From the NCBI GenBank assembly GCA_934454655.1, contig CAKSFK010000012.1, forward strand, positions 1-61,747: a stretch of DNA of 61,747 nucleotides. Reading direction: 5' to 3'. The notes beneath the pieces are model-generated. The model saw only the letters and a program-made list of their open reading frames with translations. It was not told the origin of the DNA and made no database searches. This document shows, in pieces, positions 17,649 through 25,825 of this stretch (position 1 is the stretch's first letter; every line of letters begins with the position of its first letter). The translations under genes were made by a program, and so were the position numbers. The DNA is from an uncultured Eubacteriales bacterium. GTDB lineage: Bacteria > Bacillota > Clostridia > Oscillospirales > Acutalibacteraceae.

Positions 17649-19130
17649 TTAAAGAGTTACGCCGTCCTTGAATATCGCAAGGTTGTGCTTATCAAGCACC
17701 TCGGATTTTGCGTGTATTTCGCCCGACGCCAGCGCAATAACGTATTCGTAAAAGCTGTTTGTCAGTTCCGACATTTCCGTGCCGTTTAAAAGCTCGCCCG
17801 CGTTAAAGTCGATCCAGTTTTTCTTTTTTTCAAAAAGCGGGGTGTTGCTGGAAATCTTAACCGTAGGCACGGGACAGCCGAAGGGCGTTCCTCTGCCTGT
17901 TGTAAACAAAACAAGCTGTGCGCCAGAAGCCACAAGCGCGCCCGAGGCTACAAGGTCGTTGCCGGGGGCTTGCAAAAGCGAAAGTCCGCGCTTTGAAAAA
18001 GGCTCTCCGTACCGCAGCACATCCTCAATAACCGCAGACCCGCCCTTTTGAATACAGCCGAGAGATTTTTCCGCAAGCGTTGTAATTCCGCCCGCCTTGT
18101 TTCCGGGCGAGGGGTTTTCGTCAATACGCTCGCCGTAGCGTATGAAATAACGCTTGAAATCATTAATAAGCGCAACTGTTTTTTCAAAAATCCCGCGTGT
18201 GCGGCAACGGTTCATTAAAATGGTTTCCGCACCGAACATTTCGGGAACCTCCGTTAAAATCGCACTCCCGCCCTCGGCGGTTATGCGGTCGGTCAATGAG
18301 CCAAGCAGCGGGTTAGCCGTTATTCCGGAAAAACCGTCCGAACCGCCGCACTTAAGCCCAATAACAAGCTCCGATGACGAACAGACCTCGCGCTCGGCAA
18401 GCGACGCATAATCGCAAAGTTCCTTCAGTTTATCCGTTGCCGCCGAAAGCTCATCGACTTCATCTTGGCAAACAAGAAACCGAACGCGGTTTTCATCGTA
18501 ATTGCCGAGTCTTTTTTTAAGTTCGCTTATATTTCCGTTTTCACACCCGAGCCCTATTACCAGCACTCCGCCCGCGTTGGGGTGGCGGATAAGACCGCAC
18601 AAAAAATCAAGCGTCGCATTTTGGTCGTCGCCGAGCTGTGAACAGCCGTAGGGGTGGTTGTAGGCGTAAATCCCGTCAATTTTGTCGGTCTTGAATTTTT
18701 GCGCCGCGCGCTCGGCAGAGCAGGCAACGGCGTTAACACACCCAACGGTCGGTATAATCCACACCTCGTTCCTTATTCCGACCTTTCCGTTCTCTCTTTG
18801 GTAGCCCATAAAACTGCCGCTTTTTTTGTGGGTGGGTTCGCTGAATTCGGGATTATATTCATATTCCAGTATTTCACCCAGCCCCGAACGAAGTTCCGAA
18901 GAATGGATATGTATTCCCGCCGGTAAAAAGTCGGTCGCGCAGCCTATCGGATACCCGTATTTAATTACCGCTCCGTCCTTTTTAATATCCGCAATTGAAA
19001 ATTTATGCCCCGGGGGAACGTCAGTTGTGAGTGTAATGCTCTTCCCGCCGATATTAACCGTTTCTCCGTTTTTAAGCGCCTCGATCGCAACGGCAACATT
19101 GTCCTTTTCGTTTATACGGATGGCTTTCAT
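17649..19130 (-). CDS. uxaA: Altronate dehydratase
   Basis: Converts D-altronate to 2-keto-3-deoxygluconate in galacturonate breakdown; an iron- or manganese-dependent enzyme. It has the N-terminal SAF-type domain (about 1-95, ending near the GYPIG segment) and the long C-terminal UxaA domain with conserved GCSQLGDDQNATLDFLCG and GLKCGGSDGFSGITANP. 493 residues is usual. The start overlaps the end of uxaB by 4 nt, so the two are translationally coupled. It ends at the terminator at 17580-17637. Confidence 0.96.
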   Translation of the reverse strand: MKAIRINEKDNVAVAIEALKNGETVNIGGKSITLTTDVPPGHKFSIADIKKDGAVIKYGYPIGCATDFLPAGIHIHSSELRSGLGEILEYEYNPEFSEPTHKKSGSFMGYQRENGKVGIRNEVWIIPTVGCVNAVACSAERAAQKFKTDKIDGIYAYNHPYGCSQLGDDQNATLDFLCGLIRHPNAGGVLVIGLGCENGNISELKKRLGNYDENRVRFLVCQDEVDELSAATDKLKELCDYASLAEREVCSSSELVIGLKCGGSDGFSGITANPLLGSLTDRITAEGGSAILTEVPEMFGAETILMNRCRTRGIFEKTVALINDFKRYFIRYGERIDENPSPGNKAGGITTLAEKSLGCIQKGGSAVIEDVLRYGEPFSKRGLSLLQAPGNDLVASGALVASGAQLVLFTTGRGTPFGCPVPTVKISSNTPLFEKKKNWIDFNAGELLNGTEMSELTNSFYEYVIALASGEIHAKSEVLDKHNLAIFKDGVTL

Positions 19131-20596
19131 TCCACGACCTCCGAAATCTGCTTTACGGCGGCAACGGGGTCGTTTCTTAATGCTGCAAGTCCGTTTGCAA
19201 CCGCCTGTGTAAAACCGGGATATGCGGTAAGGTCCTCACCCCAGAATTTTGTGTTTGCGGCAACGGCGGATACATAATCTTTATCATCTGTTGTTGCCTT
19301 TTCGGCAAAGAATTTCAGCACCTCGGCGCTGTCGTGAACAATATATTCGTCCCCGTTCTGCCTTTTTGCGTGAATACCGTCATCACGCAGGTCGTGGGAG
19401 CGGTAAAAAGCAAGCAGTGCGGCAAAGGAAAAGGTAAGCATGGGCGGCAGTTTTTTCTTTGCGGCAAAGTAATCCTTAAAGGACGGAAGAACGCGTGCCT
19501 TCCATTTTGAAACCGAATTAAGGGATATTGAAAGCAAAGCGTGGTCAATAAAGGGATTTTCAAAGCGCTCAAAAACAGATGCGGCAAATTCCGCCGTTTC
19601 CCTTTGCGGCAGCGGAACAAACGGGACTATCTCCTCCGTAACAACACGGCGGATAAGCGTGCCTATTACGGGGTCGTGCATACAGTCGCGTACAATATTC
19701 TGACCGCAAAGGTAGGCGGCAAGAACGGTTGATGTGTGCGCACCGTTGAGAACACGCACCTTTCTTTCGCGGTACGGCTTTTGATCGTCCGTGAAAACAA
19801 CCGGCAGACCCGCTTTGTCAAGAGGAAATTCCGAGCTTATGTCCTTATCGCTTTCTATAACCCAAAGCGCAAACGGCTCTCCGACGTCAAGCAGTAAATC
19901 CGTATATCCCAGTTCGCCGTATATTTCCTCGGCTTTGTCGCGCGGAAAACCGGTTACTATTCTGTCAACCAACGTACTGCAAAAAACACAGGCATCGTTT
20001 ACCCAAAGGCGGAAGTCGTCGGACAGGTTCCAACATTTGCAAAGCTCAAGCACACATTCGCGCAATTTTCTGCCGTTGTTTTCAATAAGCTCAACCGGCA
20101 GTATTATCAGTCCCTTTGTTATGTCGCCGCTGAACGCGCGGTAGCGTTCGTATAGGAACTTTGTAAGCTTCCCGGGGTATGTTTCGGGCAGACCTTCAAA
20201 ATGATCGTTTATGTCAAGCGTAATTCCTGCCTCGGTTGTGTTGGAAACAACAAATCTAAGCGACTCTTTGCCTGCCAGCGCCATAAAGCCGTCGTAGTCC
20301 TCGGCGGCGTCGTAAACAGAGCTTACCGACGTTATAATCCTGCTGTCGTTCACGGTTTTTCCGTCCTTTTTTCCGCGCAGAACCACGGTATACTTGCAGT
20401 CCTGCTTGTGAAAAGAGTCAAGCGTGCCGTAGGGTATGGGCTTTACAATTGCAATATTCCCGTTGAACACGCCCTTTTCGTTTGCCGTATCAATCATATA
20501 ATCAACAAAGGCACGCAGGAAATTTCCCTCCCCAAACTGAAGCACGCGGACAGGCCGTTCTGTTCGCTCTGCCGATAAATCGTTAATGCTTTTCAT
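19127..20596 (-). CDS. uxaB: Tagaturonate reductase (altronate oxidoreductase)
   Basis: NADH-dependent reduction of D-tagaturonate to D-altronate. Long-chain mannitol-dehydrogenase family member: N-terminal nucleotide-binding segment VLQFGEGNFLRAFVDYMID (about 19-37), catalytic region with KVRVLNGAHTSTVLAAYL. 489 residues, normal. It could be confused with fructuronate reductase UxuB, but the neighbours uxaA and uxaC and the gene length favour UxaB. GGAGG lies 9 nt upstream of the ATG. First gene of the divergent uxaBA operon, controlled by the operator at 20611-20632. Confidence 0.93.
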   Translation of the reverse strand: MKSINDLSAERTERPVRVLQFGEGNFLRAFVDYMIDTANEKGVFNGNIAIVKPIPYGTLDSFHKQDCKYTVVLRGKKDGKTVNDSRIITSVSSVYDAAEDYDGFMALAGKESLRFVVSNTTEAGITLDINDHFEGLPETYPGKLTKFLYERYRAFSGDITKGLIILPVELIENNGRKLRECVLELCKCWNLSDDFRLWVNDACVFCSTLVDRIVTGFPRDKAEEIYGELGYTDLLLDVGEPFALWVIESDKDISSEFPLDKAGLPVVFTDDQKPYRERKVRVLNGAHTSTVLAAYLCGQNIVRDCMHDPVIGTLIRRVVTEEIVPFVPLPQRETAEFAASVFERFENPFIDHALLSISLNSVSKWKARVLPSFKDYFAAKKKLPPMLTFSFAALLAFYRSHDLRDDGIHAKRQNGDEYIVHDSAEVLKFFAEKATTDDKDYVSAVAANTKFWGEDLTAYPGFTQAVANGLAALRNDPVAAVKQISEVVE

Positions 20597-20610
20597 AAAT
20601 GCTTACCTCC

Positions 20611-20632
20611 AAAATGTAAATACTTACATTTT
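20611..20632. promoter_or_regulatory. Probable operator for the LacI-type regulator
   Basis: A 22-nt near-palindrome: arms AAAATGTAA and TTACATTTT are exact complements around ATAC. It sits directly downstream of the uxaB -10 box, over the expected transcription start, a position that blocks transcription when occupied. LacI-family operators are palindromes of this size. The right half (read on the other strand GTATTTACA) recurs near the regulator's own start. Confidence 0.75.
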
Positions 20633-20634
20633 TA

Positions 20635-20662
20635 ATTATAACGATTTTCAGGTGTTTGTCAA
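20635..20662 (-). promoter_or_regulatory. Promoter of uxaB-uxaA
   Basis: Minus-strand TTGACA (20657-20662) and TATAAT (20635-20640) with a 16-nt spacer. The operator palindrome begins 3 nt downstream of the -10 box. Confidence 0.85.
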
Positions 20663-20669
20663 TTAAATC

Positions 20670-20698
20670 TTGATTTTTATTTTTAAATTTGTTATAAT
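20670..20698 (+). promoter_or_regulatory. Promoter of the regulator-uxaC-eda-kdgK operon
   Basis: TTGATT (20670-20675), 17-nt spacer, TATAAT (20693-20698). It diverges from the uxaB promoter with the two -35 boxes only 7 nt apart. Confidence 0.75.
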
Positions 20699-20705
20699 AT
20701 TTTTG

Positions 20706-20717
20706 AAAGTATTTACA
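20706..20717. promoter_or_regulatory. Possible operator half-site, autoregulation
   Basis: The sequence AAAGTATTTACA just downstream of the regulator's -10 box repeats one half of the 20611-20632 palindrome (GTATTTACA, 9 of 9). It would lie over the start of transcription of the regulator gene. Only a half-site, so binding is inferred. Confidence 0.4.
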
Positions 20718-20732
20718 GGAGTTATTTTAAAA

Positions 20733-21716
20733 TTGAATATCTACGATATCGCAAAAAAAGCTCAGGTTTCAATTGCAACCGTTTCGCGCGTGCTTAACAA
20801 CAGCGACAGCGTGCGCGAGGAAACACGCCGTCGAATTCTTGATATAATGCGTGAAGAGGGGTATGTTCCTAACGCCTTTGCAAGGGGCTTGGGGCTTAAT
20901 ACAATGAAAATGGTGGGCGTAATGTGTACGGATATTACCGACTCGTTTTATGCCAATGCCGTCGGTGAAATAGAGCGTCTGCTCCGCGCAAGGGGACTCG
21001 ATACGGTTCTTTGCTGCACGGGAAACGAACCTTCGGATAAAAGACAGGCACTTGAATCCCTTGTTAACCGAAAGGTTGACGCCGTAATATTAATAGGCTC
21101 GGTTTTCAGAGAACAGAATGATAATTCGCATATCTGCACGGCGGCGTCCTCTGTACCCGTTATTATTATAAACGGATTTGTTGAGGCAGAGGGCGTTTAC
21201 TGTGTTCTGTGTGACGAACGCAGTGCCGTAAGACGGTGCGTTAGTGCGCTGTACCGTCAGGGCGGAAACAAGATATTGTATCTTTATGATACCGATACTT
21301 ACAGCGGAATCGAAAAACGCAGGGGATACAGCGAAGGCTGTGCCGAAACCGGGCTCGATGAAATGTGCCTTAAGGTTAAAAGAAATGTTGACGCCGCCGC
21401 GGAACAGGTAAAGAAACTGCTGAGCACCGCAAAACAGCCCAATGCGGTTATAGCCTCGGAGGATATAATCGCCGCGGGCGCGCTTAAGGCGCTTTATTCC
21501 CGAGGTGTTAAAATCCCGGTGATAGGCTTTAATAATTCCGTCATAGCCGAGTGTACCACACCTTCGCTTACAAGCGTTGACAATCTCTGCTCAAGTATGT
21601 GCGAAACGGCGGTAAGGATTATATCGGATATTGAAAAAGGAAAAACAATTTCGCAAAAAACCGTTTTATCGCCCGGACTTTTTCAGCGCGAAAGCTTTAA
21701 AACGGATAATTGGTAA
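20733..21716 (+). CDS. LacI-family transcriptional regulator of uronate genes
   Basis: Repressor-type regulator. The N-terminal helix-turn-helix is classic (NIYDIAKKAQVSIATVSRVL, then NNSDSVREETRRRI and a hinge near residue 45-55), followed by a periplasmic-binding-protein-like sugar domain (about 60-325). About 327 residues. TTG at 20733 is chosen because the HTH begins there as in other LacI proteins and AGGAG lies 11 nt upstream. Between divergent uxaBA and uxaC-eda-kdgK, it almost certainly controls both, with a uronate or a pathway intermediate as inducer (inferred). Confidence 0.92.
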   Translation: MNIYDIAKKAQVSIATVSRVLNNSDSVREETRRRILDIMREEGYVPNAFARGLGLNTMKMVGVMCTDITDSFYANAVGEIERLLRARGLDTVLCCTGNEPSDKRQALESLVNRKVDAVILIGSVFREQNDNSHICTAASSVPVIIINGFVEAEGVYCVLCDERSAVRRCVSALYRQGGNKILYLYDTDTYSGIEKRRGYSEGCAETGLDEMCLKVKRNVDAAAEQVKKLLSTAKQPNAVIASEDIIAAGALKALYSRGVKIPVIGFNNSVIAECTTPSLTSVDNLCSSMCETAVRIISDIEKGKTISQKTVLSPGLFQRESFKTDNW

Positions 21717-21738
21717 TAATTTTTCGGAGGAATTTGTT

Positions 21739-23136
21739 ATGGCATTTATAAATGACGATTTTTTGCTTAAAACCAAAACGGCTCGCAGGCTGTATCACGG
21801 CTATGCCGAAGATATGCCGATAATTGATTATCACTGCCACATAAACCCGCAGGAGATATACGAGGACAGAAAATTTGAAAATATAACTCAGGTCTGGCTG
21901 GGCGGCGATCACTATAAATGGCGGCTTATGCGGTCGAACGGCGTTTCAGAAGACGAAATAACGGGAGACGCCGACGATTACACAAAATTTCTTCGCTTTG
22001 CCGAAATGCTGCCAAAAGCAATAGGCAACCCGATGTATCACTGGTGCCATCTGGAGCTTAAAAGATTTTTCGGGTATGACGGTGTGCTGAACGGCGATAC
22101 CGCAAGGGAAGTGTACGACCTTTGCAACAAAAAGCTTCGGCAGGACGGTATGACCGTAAGGGCGATAATAGAAAAATCAAATGTTAAAATGATAGGTACG
22201 ACAGATGACCCCGCGGACGACCTTAAGTGGCACAAGCTGCTTACAGAGGATAAATCCTTTAAAACCGCGGTTTGCCCCACATTCCGCCCCGATAAGGCGG
22301 TAAATATTGATAAGGCGGGCTTTGCGGATTATATTAAAAAACTGTCCGAGGCCGCCGAAATTGATATTAAAACCGTAAGCGATGTTAAAGCCGCACTTGA
22401 AAAAAGGCTTGATTATTTCTGCTCGCTCGGCTGCCGCGCAACCGACCACGGGCTTGACTATGTTGTTTACGAGCCGGCAAGCGAGGAAAGCGTAAACGAG
22501 ATTTTCAAAAGGGCTTTAAGGGGCGAAAAGATATCGCAGTCTGAGGCTGACAGATATAAAACGGAGCTTATGCTGTTCCTCGGTGAAAAAATTGCCGAAA
22601 AGGGTATAGTAATGCAGCTGCACTACGGCGCGCAGAGAAACACAAATACGGTTATGTTCAATAAATTAGGCGCCGATACGGGGTTTGACTGTATTTCGGT
22701 TAAAAACTGCGGCGAGGCGCTTACGGGCTTCCTTAACGCTCTTAATGTTAAGGGCAAGCTTCCGAAAACAATTATTTACTCCCTTAATCCCAACGATAAC
22801 GAGCTTATAGATACGGTGCTCGGCTGTTTTCAGGGTACCGAGGCGCAGGGCAAAATTCAGCACGGCTCCGCTTGGTGGTTCAGCGATACCAAAAGCGGTA
22901 TGGAGGCACAGCTTAAATCGCTCGCCAACCTGTCGCTGCTCGGCAATTTTGTGGGTATGCTTACCGATTCAAGGAGCTTTTTGTCCTATACCCGCCACGA
23001 GTATTTCAGAAGAATACTCTGCAATATTTTAGGCGAATGGGTGGAAAACGGGGAGTACCCCGACGACGAGGACACCCTCGGAAAAATTGTAAAGAATATA
23101 TCCTTCTGCAATGCGGAAAAGTACTTTAATATTTAA
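21739..23136 (+). CDS. uxaC: Uronate (glucuronate/galacturonate) isomerase
   Basis: Isomerises D-galacturonate to D-tagaturonate, and D-glucuronate to D-fructuronate. Amidohydrolase-superfamily fold with the metal motif YHCHINPQEIYED near the N terminus and the conserved C-terminal segment WWFSDTKSGMEAQL followed by GMLTDSRSFLSYTRHEYFRR. About 465 residues, normal. ATG 21739 has CGGAGG upstream; 22 nt after the regulator gene, so in one operon with it. Since only uxaA/uxaB and not uxuA/uxuB are present, galacturonate is the likely main substrate. Confidence 0.96.
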   Translation: MAFINDDFLLKTKTARRLYHGYAEDMPIIDYHCHINPQEIYEDRKFENITQVWLGGDHYKWRLMRSNGVSEDEITGDADDYTKFLRFAEMLPKAIGNPMYHWCHLELKRFFGYDGVLNGDTAREVYDLCNKKLRQDGMTVRAIIEKSNVKMIGTTDDPADDLKWHKLLTEDKSFKTAVCPTFRPDKAVNIDKAGFADYIKKLSEAAEIDIKTVSDVKAALEKRLDYFCSLGCRATDHGLDYVVYEPASEESVNEIFKRALRGEKISQSEADRYKTELMLFLGEKIAEKGIVMQLHYGAQRNTNTVMFNKLGADTGFDCISVKNCGEALTGFLNALNVKGKLPKTIIYSLNPNDNELIDTVLGCFQGTEAQGKIQHGSAWWFSDTKSGMEAQLKSLANLSLLGNFVGMLTDSRSFLSYTRHEYFRRILCNILGEWVENGEYPDDEDTLGKIVKNISFCNAEKYFNI

Positions 23137-23148
23137 GAGGTTAAGACA

Positions 23149-23712
23149 ATGGAAAAATGCATACCTGTTGTAGTAATAAAAGAACTGTCCGAAACGGATA
23201 AAATACTTTCGGCGCTCAAAGCAAACGGCATAAACTGTGCCGAGATTACATTCAGAACCGCCTGTGCGAGGGACGCTATCGAATACGCCTGCAAAAAATA
23301 TCCCGATATGGCGGTAGGCGCGGGAACGGTTATAAACGCCGAACAGTGCCGTGAGGCTTTGGCGGCAGGCGCAAAATTTATAGTGTCGCCGGGGCTGTCG
23401 GTATCGGTAGCCGAAGTCTGCCGTGAAAGCGGCGTGCCGTATTATCCCGGCTGCGTAACACCTACCGAAATTATGCAGGCGCTGGAACTCGGCATTACAA
23501 CCGTTAAGTTCTTCCCTGCCAATGTTTACGGCGGTCTTAAGGCTTTAAAGGCGCTTTCCGCACCGTTTCCGCAGGTTAAGTTTATTCCGACGGGCGGCGT
23601 TGACCGCGGCAACATAGATGAATTTTTGGCATTTGATAAAATTGCGGCAATAGGCGGAAGCTTCTTTGTAAAGGAAGCTTTGGAAAAAGCGGGTGAAAAA
23701 GAAAATGCGTAA
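23149..23712 (+). CDS. eda: KDPG aldolase
   Basis: Cleaves 2-keto-3-deoxy-6-phosphogluconate to pyruvate and glyceraldehyde 3-phosphate, the last step of the pathway. Class I aldolase: the Schiff-base lysine is in TTVKFFPANVYGG, the catalytic glutamate in CAEITFRT, and phosphate-binding GTVIN and PTGGVD are present. 187 residues, slightly short but complete. 12 bp after uxaC, and its end overlaps the start of kdgK. Confidence 0.95.
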   Translation: MEKCIPVVVIKELSETDKILSALKANGINCAEITFRTACARDAIEYACKKYPDMAVGAGTVINAEQCREALAAGAKFIVSPGLSVSVAEVCRESGVPYYPGCVTPTEIMQALELGITTVKFFPANVYGGLKALKALSAPFPQVKFIPTGGVDRGNIDEFLAFDKIAAIGGSFFVKEALEKAGEKENA

Positions 23713-24727
23713 GGTTGTAACATTCGGAGAAATAATGTTAAGGCTCTCGTCCTTCGGGTATGACAGACTGTTCCAGAACGACAGTATGCAGGCAACCTTC
23801 GGCGGCGGAGAGGCAAATGTTGCGGTGTCGCTTGCCAATTTCGGTATAGACAGCACCTATGTAACAAAATTGCCCGAACACGCGGTAGGTCAGGCGGCGG
23901 TAAACGCTTTGAGATATTTCGGTGTAAATACCGAAAAAATAGTAAGGGGCGGCGACAGGGTAGGAATATACTATCTTGAAAAGGGAATTTCGCAGCGCCC
24001 GTCCGTCTGTATTTACGACCGCAGGGATTCGGCAGTCGCACAAGCCGCGCCGTCCGATTTTAACTGGGACGAAATATTTGAAAACGCCGATTGGTTTCAC
24101 ATCACGGGCATTACCCCGGCGCTCAGCGAAAATCTTGAAAATATTTCGCTGGAGGCGGTAAAGGCGGCGAAAAAGCGGGGCGTTACCGTAAGTATTGATA
24201 CGAACTATCGCTCAAAACTGTGGAGCTTAGAAAAGGCTTCGCGCGTTATAGGCGAGTTCATGAAGTATGTTGATGTTTGCATTACAAATCCGGGCGACTC
24301 TAAGGATCTGTTCGGCATAACGTCCGATAAAGCGGATTTTGATTTAAAAAAGCCCGATAACGAAGGTGCGGCGTCGGTTGCGGAAAAGCTTTTGAAAAGA
24401 TTTCCTCTAAAGCGGGTTGCGTTTACGCTAAGAACAAATTTAAGCGCCAGCGACAACGATTTTGCGTCACTCCTCTGCGATGAAAACGGATGTGTTTTTT
24501 CAAGAAAATACCGTATGCATATAGCCGACAGGGTAGGCGGCGGCGACGCGTTTGCCGCGGGACTTATTTATTCGCTGCTGCAAAACAAAACGCCGCGGGA
24601 GTCGGCGGAGTTTGCTACGGCAGCGGCAGTGCTTAAGCATTCTGTTGAGGGGGACTTTAACAGGGTTTCGGCAGATGAGGTTGAAAGACTTGCGGGCGGC
24701 GACGGCTCGGGCAGGGTACAACGTTAA
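23705..24727 (+). CDS. kdgK: 2-keto-3-deoxygluconate kinase
   Basis: PfkB-family sugar kinase making KDPG from 2-keto-3-deoxygluconate. Family marks: N-terminal FGGGEANVAVSLANFG and C-terminal RVGGGDAFAAGLIYSLL with the catalytic aspartate. About 340 residues. ATG 23705 overlaps the eda stop by 8 nt, with GGGTGA upstream; GTG at 23693 is an alternative adding four residues. The substrate is assigned from the operon, as PfkB kinases are hard to tell apart by sequence. Confidence 0.92.
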   Translation: MRKVVTFGEIMLRLSSFGYDRLFQNDSMQATFGGGEANVAVSLANFGIDSTYVTKLPEHAVGQAAVNALRYFGVNTEKIVRGGDRVGIYYLEKGISQRPSVCIYDRRDSAVAQAAPSDFNWDEIFENADWFHITGITPALSENLENISLEAVKAAKKRGVTVSIDTNYRSKLWSLEKASRVIGEFMKYVDVCITNPGDSKDLFGITSDKADFDLKKPDNEGAASVAEKLLKRFPLKRVAFTLRTNLSASDNDFASLLCDENGCVFSRKYRMHIADRVGGGDAFAAGLIYSLLQNKTPRESAEFATAAAVLKHSVEGDFNRVSADEVERLAGGDGSGRVQR

Positions 24728-24737
24728 GGTCTTTAAC

Positions 24738-24800
24738 TGGTGTGACAGGACTCGAACCTGCCGCGGTTTCGCTCGCCGCCTTTTAGATTGCGGCTTTGCG
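24738..24800 (-). pseudogene. tRNA-like remnant (3' half)
   Basis: Eleven bases past the kdgK stop, the minus strand carries a T-arm: GCAGG, loop TTCGAGT, CCTGT (24745-24761), followed by CACACCAG. Upstream on that strand are a 5-bp stem with a 10-nt loop (GCCGC/GCGGC, 24775-24794) in the place of an anticodon arm and a GC-rich segment like a long variable arm. No matching 5' acceptor strand is visible and the loop is too long, so this is not a working tRNA. It may be a decayed Leu/Ser-type tRNA or a tRNA 3' end left by integration. Confidence 0.4.
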
Positions 24801-24909
24801 TTCATTTTTGCAAGACGTCAGCCTTATAAAGATGACAAGTGAAAATACGCCGAAAATATGCCGTTTTGGGCGGATTCGGATTATTTTCGTTTGCCTAAGG
24901 AGCGATTTA

Positions 24910-25776
24910 ATGGTAAACGGTTTTGAAAACAACCATAGGGTTTCCGAAAATAACCCTTGTGTTGTCTGTCACGAAAAATCGGATAACTTTAAGGGTATGT
25001 CAAGAATGCACTGCCACCCGTATTATGAAATATATTTTTTAATTTCGGGCAACATAAAGTACTATTTTCACAACCGTGTATTTGCGCTGAAGCCGGGAAA
25101 CGTTATAATAATCAAGCCGTACGAGATGCACAGAACGGTTGCGGCTGAAAATTCTGGTAATTATCGGCGGGAGCGTTACACACTTAATATTGATAAAGCA
25201 ACGCTTTCAAAAATATTAAGATACAACAGAAGTATAAACCTGTTTTCAAAAAAAGGCGTTGTGCTCTTAAAAAAGGAAATACTGACCGAAATAATAAAAC
25301 TGCTTTCGGCAATAGAAAACGAGGAAAAAAGGAACAACATAATGTTTGTGCCGTCCGTACGTAATTATTCCGAAAGGATATTAATGGAACTGTGTGTCCA
25401 AGGAAAAGACGTGCCTTATGAACAGCAAAGCTGCAAGGACGATATAAGAATACGGGAAACCGTTGAATATATTATTAAAAACTATAACAAAAATATTTCG
25501 CTTAAGGACTGCGCCGAAATTTGCTTTATGAGCACATCGAATTTTACAAAGGTGTTTCACAAATCGGTGGGAATGAATTTTAAAAGCTATATAAATTCCG
25601 TTCGCACCGAGAAAGCGTGTGAAATGCTGACGAAATCGGACCTTCCGATTTCGGAAATTGCCGAAAAAACAGGGTTCGACAGCCACAGCTATTTCACCGA
25701 TGTTTTCAAAAAAAACGTAGGCGTATCGCCGAGCGCTTTCAGACTGAGCAAAGCCGAAAGCACAAATAAACAATAA
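24910..25776 (+). CDS. AraC-family transcriptional regulator
   Basis: DNA-binding regulator with an N-terminal cupin sensor domain (about 20-110; MHCHPYYEIYFLISG and KPGNVIIIKPYEMH) and two C-terminal HTH motifs (about 185-285; MSTSNFTKVFHKSVGMNFKSY and FDSHSYFTDVFKKNVGVSP). About 288 residues, typical. ATG 24910 has AAGGAG 8 nt upstream. It faces the same way as the uronate genes and is separated from them by the tRNA-like remnant. The ligand is unknown; it may control sugar uptake genes elsewhere. Confidence 0.9.
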   Translation: MVNGFENNHRVSENNPCVVCHEKSDNFKGMSRMHCHPYYEIYFLISGNIKYYFHNRVFALKPGNVIIIKPYEMHRTVAAENSGNYRRERYTLNIDKATLSKILRYNRSINLFSKKGVVLLKKEILTEIIKLLSAIENEEKRNNIMFVPSVRNYSERILMELCVQGKDVPYEQQSCKDDIRIRETVEYIIKNYNKNISLKDCAEICFMSTSNFTKVFHKSVGMNFKSYINSVRTEKACEMLTKSDLPISEIAEKTGFDSHSYFTDVFKKNVGVSPSAFRLSKAESTNKQ

Positions 25777-25825
25777 AAGAACACACATTGGTATGCACCT
25801 CTGATGCCAATGTGTGTTTTCTTTT
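25775..25825. terminator. Bidirectional terminator between araC-type gene and dapB
   Basis: Stem of at least 14 bp (25781-25794 with 25804-25817, one G-U pair) continued by A-T pairs, so both strands have T-runs. It overlaps the ends of the convergent genes. Confidence 0.85.
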
